Shown here piece by piece: positions 27,858 to 38,957 of a DNA stretch of 64,000 nucleotides. Under the pieces are notes generated by a model. The model made no database searches. It saw only the letters and a program-made list of their open reading frames with translations, and had not been told where the DNA came from. Origin of the DNA: UTCFX2 sp963726375 (GTDB taxonomy: Bacteria; Chloroflexota; Anaerolineae; Anaerolineales; UBA4823); assembly GCA_963726375.1 (NCBI GenBank), contig CAVSCE010000009.1:558001-622000 (forward strand), given 5' to 3'. The position numbers and the translations under genes are program-made. The stretch's first letter is position 1. Every line of letters begins with the position of its first letter.

Positions 27858-29121
27858 ATGAATCCAAAACAATTACTGAATGCTATTGTAGATCCTGACG
27901 GTAGACTGATTTTGCCAGAAAAGATGATTGAGAAGTATCATCTCGTTCCTGGCACCCAGATCCATATCGAAGAAGGAATCAACGAATTCCATGTCCTCCG
28001 GCCGATCGAGCAAGTTGCAAAGATTTACATCGAAGTCACAAATATGTGCAATCTCGATTGTGTTACATGCATGCGAAATATTTGGGATGAGCCTCTGGGC
28101 AGGATGAGCCAGGCAACATTTAAAACAATACTAGATGGTATCTCTCAAATTACACCACGCCCAAAGGTTTTTTTTGGAGGCCTGGGTGAACCACTGGTTC
28201 ATTCCAACATCATTGATATGGTGACTGAGGTAAAAAAACTCGGTTCGCATGTGGAGCTCATTACAAATGGTGTCCTCCTTAGCGAAAACATGATTGTCCA
28301 GCTAACGAAGGCAGGACTAGATATTCTTTGGGTTTCTCTCGATGGAGCTTCACCTGAGAGTTATGAAGACGTTCGAACTCGGTTCCTCCTTGCCTAAGGT
28401 TATTGATAACTTAAAACGGTTGCGTCTCACACGTCATAATCCCGGCTACCAACACTCACCAAAACCAGAATTAGGAATAGCTTTTGTTGCGATGAAGCGA
28501 AATATCGCTGATCTACCAGAAGTGCTTCGTTTGGGCACTCGTCTGGGAGCAAAACACTTCTCAATCAGTAATGTGCTGCCACACACTGAAGACCTCCGTG
28601 AAGACACGGTTTTTCGAGGGGTTTATTCTCACCATGATTATTGGCAGAACAATTCGCTCGCAGTGATTAATATGCCTCGAATGGATATCAATCAACACAC
28701 ACGGGAAGCATTAAGTGAGATCCAATCCCGGCAGGTTGTTATGCAACTGGCAGGAAAACCGACAAATCGCGCCTTGGATACCTGTCCATTTATTGAACAG
28801 GGCAGCACTGTTGTTCGATGGGACGGCTCTGTAAGTCCCTGCATCCCTTTACTTCACAGCAGCGGGAATTTCATTGGAAATTACCACCGGCAGACTCAAG
28901 CCCATTCGATAGGAAAACTTGAAAATCGAGGACTGCTTGATTTATGGAATGACAAATCTTATTTGGATTTTCGAGAAAAAGTCCGATTTTTTGATTTTTC
29001 ACCCTGTACCAGCTGCACTGGCTGCGACCTGTCTCGCTTGAACGTTGAAGATTGCCTTTCAAGCCCTTTTCCAACTTGCGGTGGTTGTTTGTATGGGCAA
29101 GGCTTAATTCAATGCCCCTGA
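27858..29121 (+). pseudogene. Radical SAM/SPASM enzyme with AbrB-like N-terminus (tungsten-cofactor maturase-like), one frameshift
   Basis: Residues 5-50 (IVDPDGRLILPEKMIEKY, then PGTQIHIEEG) resemble a SpoVT/AbrB swapped-hairpin domain. The radical SAM loop is CNLDCVTC, followed by FFGGLGEPL. The C-terminus is Cys-rich: SPCTSCTGCDLSRLNVEDC and then PFPTCGGCLYGQGLIQCP. This layout, as I remember it, fits the radical SAM maturase family linked to tungsten aldehyde oxidoreductases. No such oxidoreductase gene is in the window, so the role is tentative. One inserted C near 28380 (ACTCGGTTC) breaks VRTGSSLPKV. The repaired protein is about 421 residues. Confidence 0.75.
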
Positions 29122-29200
29122 AAATTGAGTAAGACGATATCTGGCGATATTCACAGGGGAGATGAAGTAAAACAATTGTCAAAGCATCGTTTGGAATGGG

Positions 29201-30469
29201 CTAGGTCAGACAAGGTATAGTCTGCGGTCCTTCGGGGATAACACACATCCTCAATCCGCTGCCGTAGGTCGATCGAAATTCATCCAAAATTCTATGCAAA
29301 TTATCTACAGGTCGGAATAAAGCATCTCGGATTTGTCGCTCTGTCAATCCATCACTGTACAGATAAACGGTATGTTTCAGGAGAATCTGAGCTTGGATCT
29401 GGACCTGCCATTGATCTGGTGCAGAAAAGCCTGGAGAAGAAAGGATTTCCAGGATTCTTCGCGGAGAACCTGCCTGGCGAAGCAAATCCGCATACATTCC
29501 ATGTTCGGGCAGTCCATCCTCGCATGCGCTGAACATGATGATTGTCCCATTCTCGTGAATTGCTCGCTCGGCTGCACTGATTCCCTTCAGGGATTGATAC
29601 AGGTTTTGATCCAATGGATAGCCCCCGTTTGTCGTCAGCACAACATCATAAAGCCTATTTATTGGTACCATCGCACTTTCTCGGACAAAATCACATCCTG
29701 CTTTGTGGGCTTTAAGCATATCACCAGCAAATATTCCGCTGATGTTCTGTTCGCAGTTTAAGGCAACATTCAATAAGAAAGTGGGTTTAGCAAGAAGCGC
29801 AGCATCAAGCATTTCTTCCCAAATCGGATTTCCGTCGGTCTTCCCCCAGGTTGCATCAGGATGTGCGATCATCGAGAAGCTGTGGTTCGATGAAACGCTT
29901 TCTTCTCCTGCGATGGAAGGAAGGATACCTTTCGGTCCTCCGCTAAAACCTGCAAAGAAATGGGGCTCGATGAAGCCGGTGAGAATTCGAATATCCGCAT
30001 CTAGATAAACCTTGTTTATTCTGATGGGATTCCCTGACCGGGTCTTACCGATCAACGCAAGATTTTCTTGATCGTGCCAATCGTGCTGGAAGCAGCGATA
30101 ATGGTCGACGATATAATCTCCAAGCAAAGCTCGATTTTCCAAGTCAGTCTGTTTGCGGTGGGTTCCGAGGGCATTAAGGAGGGTGATATCCTCGCGACGA
30201 ATGCCTGCAAGTTCGATTTCGCGCAGCAATATCGGGAGAATGCGTTTATTCGGTGTAGCTCTTGTAATATCCGTGTGGACAATCACAACGCGGTTTCCAG
30301 GATGAATAAGCGTAGAAAGCGGTTCTGATCCGATTGGGTTGTGAAGTGCGGCTGCTATCGCTGCTGTTTCATTTTTCAATCCTGGAAAATATCGGCTTCG
30401 AAGAATATCAATATCATCTGGTAAATCCAGGCATAATCCAGTTCGGCCATATTGAAGGTCAACTTTCAT
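29201..30469 (-). CDS. LarA-like nickel-pincer racemase/epimerase family protein
   Basis: An intact 422-residue DUF2088/LarA family protein. Motifs: VVIVHTDITRATPNKRILP at residues 65-85, LNALGTHRKQT near 110, and FIEPHFFAGFSGGPKGILPS near 175, which has the catalytic-site His and the Lys that holds the pincer cofactor. Characterised members racemise lactate or epimerise other 2-hydroxyacids and sugar acids. The lar cofactor genes are not in the window. GGAG precedes ATG 30469. It is 23 bases downstream of the DUF4432 gene, so both are probably co-transcribed with the rhamnulokinase. Confidence 0.85.
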   Translation of the reverse strand: MKVDLQYGRTGLCLDLPDDIDILRSRYFPGLKNETAAIAAALHNPIGSEPLSTLIHPGNRVVIVHTDITRATPNKRILPILLREIELAGIRREDITLLNALGTHRKQTDLENRALLGDYIVDHYRCFQHDWHDQENLALIGKTRSGNPIRINKVYLDADIRILTGFIEPHFFAGFSGGPKGILPSIAGEESVSSNHSFSMIAHPDATWGKTDGNPIWEEMLDAALLAKPTFLLNVALNCEQNISGIFAGDMLKAHKAGCDFVRESAMVPINRLYDVVLTTNGGYPLDQNLYQSLKGISAAERAIHENGTIIMFSACEDGLPEHGMYADLLRQAGSPRRILEILSSPGFSAPDQWQVQIQAQILLKHTVYLYSDGLTERQIRDALFRPVDNLHRILDEFRSTYGSGLRMCVIPEGPQTIPCLT

Positions 30470-30492
30470 AAAATCTCCAGGTTATTATGAAC

Positions 30493-31602
30493 TTAAGGTA
30501 ATTTGTCTCTGGCGTGTTTAATGACCTGGCTGATATGCGCTGCGGTTGAAGACACATCTGCTGCATCCAAAACACCAACTTGAATATCCATCTGCCAGAT
30601 GCCTCCAGGTGGTATGGTCTTTAGATTTCCCTTTGCTTTCTCTGCAGAGTAGCCTTCGACTTCTGATGTCCCTGGTTCGATCAATCCCAAAGCTTGCTGA
30701 TCTTCGGTCCTGACGATCCAGCGAACGGCACGAGGGAGCTGTGCGGGAGTATGGCGAACATAATCAGCGGTACCGTCCGGGAAAATATGCATCGTATGTG
30801 CAAATCCATTTTGGTCTGCCAGGTAATCGATGAAAAATACAACTTCGGGGTCGTAGCTCTGGTCCGAAGAAAAACGGTGATGAATTTCTGGATGAAGGTT
30901 CAACAGTTGCAAGAATTCAGAATAGCCTGGACCAGGGACAATGTGGGATGGAATGGAACTCCTTACTCGCACATGCTCCGGGGTGGGAATTGCAGAATAA
31001 ACGATAGTACCACCATCTACCGGGCGAAAATTGATGTGTGCAAGATACATCAGCTCCATTTCAGATTTTTTGAGATTTTGAATGTTCATTGCAATCGAGA
31101 ATACGCTTGATCGCTTGTAGAGTCTTACAATTGGTTCCGCAATATAGTTGTGTGAAAATGCCACGGTATGATGATATCGACCTGATAAACCGATATATTC
31201 TCCTTGTAGATCTTCACCCAACACGATCCATGCCTCCTGATAAGGAGCATTTGGAAGCTCACCGTGGAGCACATGCTTATCTTGAGGCGACGATGGAGCT
31301 CCTGTGCCTGTCACTCCGCAATGCAGGAAGAACCCTCCGAAGGTTTCCAGGAACTCGCGGGTGGGTCTCGGTTCAGTGAACATGGAAATCATAGTCAATG
31401 GTCTTCGATTGAATTCTGCAGTCCAAATTTGCTGACCCTGGTATGGAAGAAGGACCATCTCGCCAGAAAAATTCCTGAGACGCAAGCCGCAAACACCACT
31501 CGAAAATTGAAAGATCGATGCAGCGAGGCCGTCTTTTTCAATCAAAAGCCGCTCATTATCTTCGAACATGTTTCTTGAAAGGTGGATGATTATTTCGCTC
31601 AT
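30493..31602 (-). CDS. DUF4432 (aldose-1-epimerase-like) protein
   Basis: An intact 369-residue protein of the DUF4432 group, with a galactose-mutarotase-like beta-sandwich. Visible pieces are FGGFFLHCGVTGTGAPSS, HGELPNAPYQEAW and LMYLAHINFRPVDGG. His residues in the HGE and HINF segments are likely active-site candidates. The family is often next to sugar kinases and may interconvert sugar anomers. AAGGA lies upstream of ATG 31602. It lies between rhamnulokinase and LarA on the same strand with short gaps. Confidence 0.8.
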   Translation of the reverse strand: MSEIIIHLSRNMFEDNERLLIEKDGLAASIFQFSSGVCGLRLRNFSGEMVLLPYQGQQIWTAEFNRRPLTMISMFTEPRPTREFLETFGGFFLHCGVTGTGAPSSPQDKHVLHGELPNAPYQEAWIVLGEDLQGEYIGLSGRYHHTVAFSHNYIAEPIVRLYKRSSVFSIAMNIQNLKKSEMELMYLAHINFRPVDGGTIVYSAIPTPEHVRVRSSIPSHIVPGPGYSEFLQLLNLHPEIHHRFSSDQSYDPEVVFFIDYLADQNGFAHTMHIFPDGTADYVRHTPAQLPRAVRWIVRTEDQQALGLIEPGTSEVEGYSAEKAKGNLKTIPPGGIWQMDIQVGVLDAADVSSTAAHISQVIKHARDKLP

Positions 31603-31647
31603 TTCAATCCTTTTATTATCGTTAAGGATTTCCTTTTCAAATTTAAT

Positions 31648-33163
31648 CTATTGACTGGTTTGTAAAGAAAGATTGTTCAAGAGATTCTTCCATTTTTGAT
31701 ATCCATCATCCCAGTTTTGTTTTTCCCCAGGTTCAAACATATTCATAACGAATGAAGAACGCACCAAATTGCGAGCTTCAGGAAGCGTATCAATTCGACC
31801 CATTGCGATTTCTTGAACGAGGATATTCCCGACAGCTGTGGCTTCCACAGGACCTGCGATGACCGGGTATCCTGTAGCACTGGCCGTGAATTGGTTGAGA
31901 AGCTGGTTCCGGCTCCCACCACCAACGATATGTACAACTTCGATCCTATACCCCAGAACATCTTCAAGATTTCTCGATCACCTGCCGGTAGGTCAAAGCA
32001 AGGCTTTCCAGTGTGCAACGAACTATCTCACCAATGGTCTCAGGGACCGGCTGGTGGGTGGACTTTGCATATTGACGAATACGGGCAGGCATGTCGCCAG
32101 GGCTGAGAAAACAAGGATCGTTTGGGTTAAGCAAGGTTCGAAATGCTTCAGCCTGAGATGCCAGATATGCAATTTCTTGGTAACCGCACTCAATCCCCTT
32201 TGATGTCCAATCCCTGCGGCATTCCTGTAAAAGCCAGAGTCCTGGGATATTCTTCAAGAAACGGAAATTACCTCCAAAACATCCTTCATTTGTGAAGTCG
32301 TACTTCTGGCTCTTATGATTTATGATTGGCTCCGGGATCTCTGTGCCTACTAATGACCAGGTACCCGAGCTAATAAATGCATATCGTTGGACTTCTGCCG
32401 GGACAGCAGCGATTGCTGAGGCAGTGTCATGGCTGGCAATTGTCGCCACCTGGGCTCTGGAGATGCCCAATGCTTGCGCCAGATTTGATCGCAGCGGAGT
32501 GTTGGTCGTGCCAGGTTCGATAATTTCTCTAAAAATATCAGTGGGAAGCCCCATTCGTGAAAGCAAATCCCTTGACCAAGCCTTTTCTCGTGGATTAAAA
32601 CATTGGGTTGTCGTGGCAATAGTGAATTCACTTCCCTTGCGATCCGTCAGCCAAAAATTAATAAGATCCGGCAAATTCAAGAAAGTTCTTGCGGTGTCCA
32701 GGGAAGGATCAAAACTCAGTTTCATCGACAGCAGCTGATACAGGCTGTTCAACTGCATAAATTGATTCCCAGTGATTTGGTAAATCTCTTCCCGGCTGAT
32801 GAGTTTATCACCCTGTTCAATCATCCCATCTGTACGCTTGTCACGATAGTGAAATGGATTGCCGATCAGGGCATCCTTCGAGTCCAAGAGCCCAAAATCC
32901 ACTCCCCAAGTATCCACTCCGATACTGATAAGTCCACTGCCGCACTTGCTGCTTGCTAGACGAAGCCCTTTTTGAATTTCGGACCATATTGCCAATATAT
33001 CCCAATAAAGATGATCATTCAGCCAGACAGGTCCATTTGGAAAACGATGGATTTCCTCAATTCTTAGAAAGTTGCCGTCCTGTCGGCCTAGAATTGCTCT
33101 TCCACTCTCTGCACCCAGATCAAATGCAAGATAGTATTCAGAGAAATTTGACTTCAGGTTCAT
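31648..33163 (-). pseudogene. rhaB: Rhamnulokinase (FGGY kinase), one frameshift
   Basis: From ATG 33163 the protein has AFDLGAESGRAILGR, VDTWGVDFGLLD, RDKRTDGMIE and SSGTWSLVGTE, all typical of rhamnulokinase. One inserted T near 31968 (AAATCTTG for AAACTTG) interrupts it. The repaired C-terminus reads VVHIVGGGSRNQLLNQFTAS and ends SLQTSQ. Total about 505 residues, normal for RhaB. It phosphorylates L-rhamnulose or related ketoses. Rhamnose isomerase and aldolase are absent, so the true substrate is open. It heads a three-gene set with DUF4432 and LarA. Confidence 0.85.
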
Positions 33164-33268
33164 AATTTTCAACTTTCAAGCATTTTTTTATTCTGGAATA
33201 TTCAAGTTATGTTGATGAATTGTGTAAAAGTTCAATTGATCGGCTCTCTGATTATATTCAGGACATTA

Positions 33269-34586
33269 TCACGATGATGTTCCATGTCTGTCTGCGAACG
33301 AATAAGATTCCAGGTTCAATCGGAGAAGAGGTTCGGTGTTTGATGGACGAACATTAAAATGCCAATCGGGATAATCGATTGAGATTCCATCCAACGTACT
33401 CAATTTTCCATCAGAGAATCGCCTTCTGAGCAGATCCATCCTGCTTTGGACATTTTCAACCTTTGTATTGATCTCGCCAGAGAGAAAATATCTTTCCTCG
33501 AGCGGTGAAAGCAGCTCTGAAAGTCGCATCTCTTTTTGTGATAATAATTGAAGCAGTAATAAGGAAGGGAGTATTCCTGAATCAGCGCTGAAAAAGCTGC
33601 GAAAATAATAATGTCCGGTGACTTCACCGGCAAATAATGCCGATTCTTCTGCCATTCGCCGCTTGATAAAAGCGTGACCGACACGCTCTTTCAAAGATTC
33701 ACCTCCGGCATTTCGAATCGTATCTGGAACAGCCCAGGACGCTCTGACATCATAAATAATTTTCGATCCCGGATCGCGTTCAAGCAGATAATTGGCAATG
33801 ATTGCTGTTAAAAAATCACCGGGTACGAAACGGCCTCGATCATCAACTGCAAAAAAACGGTCGCCATCACCATCATATGCAAAACCTATCTCTGCTCGTT
33901 GTTCAATTACCGTTCTTTCCAGTACTGCACGGTTTTGTGGCTGAAGGGGATCCAGACCATGATTGGGCAGGTTTCCATCAGGTTCAAAGTAAAGACGGGT
34001 CAATTTCAAAGGCAGTCGTTGATGTATCTCATCAAGTATAGGGCCAACCATCCCATTTGCGGTATCAGCGACGACATTCATAGGCCGTATCGTCGAAATA
34101 TCAACGATGGAAAACACTTTTTCAATAAAACTATCAAGGTAAGATCGTTTGGTCAGTTTTCCGCGACTGCGCGGGGATCGAAATTGAGCCTTCTCGGCAA
34201 TCCGGCGAATATCCTGGATCCCACTATCACCACTCAACAGATATGGCATCTCCTTTACCATCTTAAATCCATTATATTGCTTTGGATTGTGTGATGCCGT
34301 AACCATTAAACCCGGTAATTTTTCTGTTGCACAAGCAAAATAAAATTGATCCGTGCTGACCATTCCGATACTTATGACATTTGCACCCTGGTCAAGAATT
34401 CCATCGATTAATGCCATTTCCAGCGATTCGCTGCTTAGTCTCATATCTCTTCCGATAATGAGTTCCTGCTGGTGCGAGAAGTGTAACAAAGGATCGACCT
34501 ACCCGATATGCTACATCTTCGTCAAGCTCGGAGGGGTAAATCCCGCGGATATCATAGGCTTTAAATATTTTTGGATTCAGGGCCAA
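33269..34586 (-). pseudogene. manB: Phosphomannomutase/phosphoglucomutase, one frameshift
   Basis: The N-terminal part starts at TTG 34586 with GGAG upstream (MALNPKIFKAYDIRGIYPSE). A shift near 34485 leads into the 406-residue remainder. The phosphoserine loop is MVTASHNPKQYNG, the metal loop is FAYDGDGDRFFAVD, the sugar-binding loop is FAGEVTGHYYFR, and the phosphate-binding end is RPSNTEPLLRLNLE. The repaired protein is about 439 residues. It interconverts mannose-6-P and mannose-1-P. It lies 33 bases downstream of the GDP-mannose pyrophosphorylase gene, giving the last two steps before GDP-mannose. Confidence 0.88.
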
Positions 34587-34619
34587 TTATTTCTCCAAAA
34601 TTATGATTTCAAGTATTGT

Positions 34620-35691
34620 TTAAACTAAATCAGAACGTCCCTGCATTTTCAGCATTTCTACCAAATTCTTTACTTTTTGCTCCTGATCTCTGCTGCAAAT
34701 CAGTAGAGCGTCTTCTGTGTCAACAATGATAAGCTCTTTGATCCCTATCGTCGCAATCAGTCGCTTACCGCCGATAATCAGGGAATTTTCAGAATTTATC
34801 CCGATATGATCACCCTTGATAGAATTTCCCAGCTTGTCTGATGGCAGAAGATCGATCAAGCTGCTCCAACTTCCCACGTCGGTCCAACCCATTTCGACCG
34901 GGATTACTGCAGCCTTTCGAGCTCCTTCCATGATCCCGTAATCAATGGTCTGTTTCGGGATCTGAGGCCAGGTTAGTTTCAGAACATGATCATAACTCGT
35001 TGTGCCGATGGTTTCATAAATCCGCATCAGCATGTCATAAAACTGAGGCATCTGGGTGGAAAACTCTTCAAGGATTCGATTTACTTTCCAGATAAACATA
35101 CCGCTGTTCCACGAATAAATTCCAGAGTGAACCATACGTGCAGCGGTTTCATGGTCTGGTTTCTCGGTGAATGCCCTAAGGCGGTATGTCTTGAATCCTT
35201 CGACTTGATCCAGGGCCTGACCGTGTTCTAGATATCCAAATGCTGTCGATGGACTGGTTGGTTGGATCCCCAATGTAACCAGAAAATTCTGCTGAGCCAA
35301 ATGTTCTGCGGCATGAAGGACGTTTATGAATGTTTTTGAGTCTTCGATGTAATGATCAGCGGTTAATACTGCCATCACTGCTTCTGGGTCTTGTCTGTTG
35401 ATGTGAATGGCAGCCAAACCGATCGCAGGTGCGGTTCCTCGCCCTTCAGGCTCAAGTATAAATTGAGAGTCCGAAAGTTCAGAATTCTTGCTGCTGGAGG
35501 ATATCCTTATGTTCCTGTCTGGTTGCGATTAATATCCGATCGATGGAGAAAATGGGGGAAATTCGGCGGACAGCATGCTGGAACATGCTCTGTCCACCGA
35601 CCAAATGCAGCGATTGCTTTGGTTTTTGTTCACGGCTCAAGGGCCAGAGTCTTGTCCCTGAGCCACCGGCCATGATTACGGCATAGTACAT
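34620..35691 (-). pseudogene. manC: Mannose-1-phosphate guanylyltransferase, one frameshift
   Basis: ATG 35691 has GGAGG seven bases upstream. The N-terminal motif MAGGSGTRLWPLSREQKPKQ binds GTP. A shift near 35480 breaks the QFILEPEGRGTAPAIG segment. The remainder has VLTADHYIEDSKTF, the FTEKPD signature, YSWNSGMFIWK and VEMGWTDVGSWSSL. The repaired protein is about 357 residues, the short single-domain ManC type. It makes GDP-mannose. It is 13 bases after the ArsR-DUF2087 regulator gene, probably one operon with manB. Confidence 0.9.
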
Positions 35692-35704
35692 CTGTCATCC
35701 TCCA

Positions 35705-36286
35705 TCAGGTAGTGAAAGGCAGCCGCCAATAACTACCACCGCCACCCTCTCGATCCATTAACCCATAACCTACCAGGTATCTTCGCATCAATGCGGTGTC
35801 AGAATTATATCGAGAAAGGATTTCGTTGACTTCCTTTTCTGTGTATCGAATTTCCGGCTCAAAGGATTGGACAACATATTTCAAAATAACAAGAAATTTC
35901 TTCTCCTGTGCAGGAAAGCTGATGATCCGCCCATCCGTATCGAGAAATGTTGAGAGCACTTTTTGTTCGTAGGCATCTTCACTCATTTTCCGGGTGAGAT
36001 TGGTCAAACTGCTTTCATGAAGCATATCTTTTGCCATTTCTTTCAGAGTTTCTAATTGCAGCGAATATATCGCATAATGACCTTGTGCGCGCGCTGTAAC
36101 CAGCCCTGCCTTTGCCAATTTCGATAAGTGGTGCGAAGTTGTTGAAACGCTCAGGTTCAGCGACTCCGCTAATTGTTCAACATTCGTCGGTTTTTGGGCC
36201 AAAAAACCAATGATCATCAGTCGTTTTTCATCGGCTAACGCCTTGAAGAAATTTAACAATAATTCAAAATTATCATTTTCATTCAT
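35705..36286 (-). CDS. ArsR-type winged-helix regulator with DUF2087 domain
   Basis: An intact 193-residue protein. The N-terminal ArsR winged helix spans about residues 8-80 (ALADEKRLMIIGFLAQKPTN, SVSTTSHHLSKLAKAGLV). No metal-binding Cys pair is present. The C-terminal part (about 110-190, DGRIISFPAQEKKFLVIL, then VNEILSRYNSD and RRYLVGYGLMDRE) is a DUF2087 domain. Its ligand is unknown. It is the first gene of the manC-manB operon, so it may autoregulate GDP-mannose synthesis, though this is inferred only from position. Confidence 0.85.
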   Translation of the reverse strand: MNENDNFELLLNFFKALADEKRLMIIGFLAQKPTNVEQLAESLNLSVSTTSHHLSKLAKAGLVTARAQGHYAIYSLQLETLKEMAKDMLHESSLTNLTRKMSEDAYEQKVLSTFLDTDGRIISFPAQEKKFLVILKYVVQSFEPEIRYTEKEVNEILSRYNSDTALMRRYLVGYGLMDREGGGGSYWRLPFTT

Positions 36287-36341
36287 TTCTATAATCCTGC
36301 TAACATTTTGATGTTTATAGTAATGATTTTATCAATTTCCT

Positions 36342-38809
36342 TCATTTTGTCAAGTGTTGGAATAAATCTTTCAGGTCTGCACGGAGGTAATATTTCCTGA
36401 ATGCATTTGACTCTTCCAGAAGTTGGCTGATTTGATTTGCAAGCTGCTTAGTTTTGATAGGAGCATTCGGATTATTCGCTTTTTCAAAGGAAAAGGTAAC
36501 AGTTGAGCAAGCATCCGAAAGAAAATAATTGGGAAGCTGATCCTCGGTAATCATGATTTGAATATGGCCTGCAGCCTCCAACCAGGCCAAACCCAGGCGA
36601 ACCGTTTTTTCTAAATGTCCCGTTAATCCAGCCAGAGTTCTTATTGTGACTTTATTAACACCTTTGGAATATTGATAACGAAGCAAACCGCTAAGTTGAT
36701 TCATAAAAGACTTCAGCGTACCAAACTCAGAATCAATCCCGAAAACTTCCACTTTAAAAGGTCGGCATTTCTCCAGAGCTTCTGCAAGCTCGCACCTACC
36801 TGGAGGCACGGTCCATATTATCAGGCAATGGCATGGCACAAGGTTTTCCCTCGAAATACACCAGATCATCCGCATTATTTAATCCTGCATCTTTTAGACC
36901 ATCTATCAACCGGCTATGCTCTCCGGCTTCTGCCCATATGATAGTTTCTCGAAGATTGATATTTGATAAAATCTTTAACAGCTCTCGAAAAGGAGATGCA
37001 AGAGACCTTCGATCGACCACCTCAAATCTTGTTTGGACATTATCAATCCGGTCATCCAGGGTATCAGATCGCAGATCTTCAAAAACGATCGATAAATCAA
37101 CTTGACCTTTATAGCTGGAGCTTCTGACGTGATAAGCTAAATCGAACTTTCCGCTCGGAAACTGGTATTCGTCACAAGATTCAGAACCACCCCACCACAT
37201 CACTTTTTGCACAATACCAAATTGGTCTTTAATCAGAAGTTTGATGTGCTCAGATTGCCGACCAAGTTTCGAAAAACTCACCAACTCTAAGTTACGACTT
37301 GCAAGGATGATGGGAGGATTTCCATGTCCGAATGGCGCAAGTTGATTCAATGAATTCTGCTAGTTCCAGGTTAATCCCACCCCAATCCAGAAATCCTTCT
37401 ATTAGAAGTGAATCAGCTTCCGATGGGTATTCATTCTTCTGGGATTGGATATTCTGGCTAATTCTTTGCCTAAATTGGGGTATATTCTTGGGATCAATCG
37501 AAAAACCAGCTGCCATCGCATGACCTCCAAATCCCGATAGGAGATCAGACACATTCAATAACGCCTGGGTGATGTCCACTCCTTCCACAGATCGAGCTGA
37601 TCCACGGGCCAATTCTCCTTGAGGCATCGAAATTAGGATTGCAGGCAATCGATATTTTTCGACAAGTCGGCTCGCGACGATACCTATCACTCCTGCTGGC
37701 CAGGATGGGCTCGCAAGGACTAGCGCTGACGAGGTCATGTCGGTATCCTTGCTAATTTGATCCTGTGCAGCTTTTAGAACCTGGCTGGTCATCAATTGCC
37801 TCTGGCTGTTCCATCCTTCCAATTCCAATGCCAGGATGCGTGCTCTTCCAGCATCCTTTGTCGTTAACAACTCAACAGCTGGATTAGCATCACTCAATCG
37901 GCCCATTGCATTCAGTCTGGGCGCCAGGACAAATCCAATTTGTTCTTCGTTCATCGAAGCCGGAACAAGTCCAGACATTTCATAGATAGCCTGCAGACCC
38001 ACTCGTTGCGACCCACGCAGACATTCTAATCCGCGTTGAAGCAGAAAGCGGGTTTCACCGGTCAGCAAAGCAACGTCTGCAACAATCCCCAAAGCAGCCA
38101 AATCCTGATATTTTCTTACTCCACCAGGATATCCAGCGTATTGATACAGTGCCTCAGCAAGTTTATACGCTACTCCCGCACCAGGAAGCCCACTTAACCC
38201 ATGATTTTGCGGCAGCAATCTCGGTGAGACAATTGCATAAGCCAAGGGGAGCAGCTCCTGAATTGCTTCAAGTTCATCCTCGCCTGCATGGCGGGTTGGC
38301 AGCTCATGATGATCGGTGACAATCACGTCTACATCTCGTTCATTGGCATATGCGATCGCATCATAAGCGGAAATTCCTGTGTCACAGGTCAGCACCAACT
38401 TCGGTGGATCATTCGAAACCTCTAGAAGTTCCCGCAGTACGTTTAAACCGACCCCATGCGATTCTTTCGCACGGATTGGGATATGGTAGCTCACCTTACC
38501 CCCCAATTCGGTCAGTGTTTCCACCAAAATAGCCGTAGCAGTCTGTCCGTCTACATCAAAGTCACCCCACACAAGGATGTGCTCGCGGTTTTGCATCGCA
38601 GTCCAAAGACGGAGTTTTGCCCGATCCAACCCGGGCATTTCACCAGGCTCGGCTGGCTGGAAGCAGTCTGGATCAAGAAAAGCCCTTGCCAATCGTACAT
38701 CAGCATAACCGCGCCGGGCAAGTGCCCTTGCTGCCAGCAGGCTGCCTTTCGTCAGACTCAGCAGGTCTTCGGTTATCGTTTGATCCGACGGCTCAATCCA
38801 TTCTCGCAT
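36342..38809 (-). pseudogene. recJ: Single-stranded-DNA exonuclease RecJ, two frameshifts
   Basis: The N-terminal 500 residues carry the DHH phosphoesterase motifs: WGDFDVDGQTATA, VLTCDTGISAYDA, VTDHHELP, GLPGAGVAYKLAE and the DHHA1 part with SGFGGHAMAAGFSI. Shifts near 37330 (GHGNPPIILASRN continues the OB-like domain) and near 36815 lead to a helical C-terminal extension ending FQHLTK. The repaired length is about 822 residues, on the long side for RecJ because of that extension, which is common in some Gram-positive-like RecJ. It degrades 5'-3' single-stranded DNA in repair. The start is ATG 38809. A palindrome resembling a LexA box lies about 58 bases upstream. Confidence 0.88.
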
Positions 38810-38860
38810 TTGAATGATTTTAGCATATTCGGCAAAGAGCACTGGTTCACAAACAACTGC

Positions 38861-38889
38861 TTGACAAGAACATTTGTTCTATTTATAAT
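38861..38889 (+). promoter_or_regulatory. Consensus promoter of the LuxR-type gene with a palindromic operator in the spacer
   Basis: TTGACA (38861-38866), exactly 17 bases, and TATAAT (38884-38889) match the sigma-70 consensus. The spacer holds AGAACATTTGTTCT (38867-38880), a perfect inverted repeat with GAAC-N4-GTTC, the form of Gram-positive LexA boxes. A strong promoter with an operator filling its spacer is expected to be repressed. LexA as the binder is inferred. Confidence 0.75.
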
Positions 38890-38957
38890 CATTTCAGGAT
38901 GATCAGATTTCAATCTCTGCCCCATATTAATAGTAACAAGGTCGAGGAGCACGTGTT

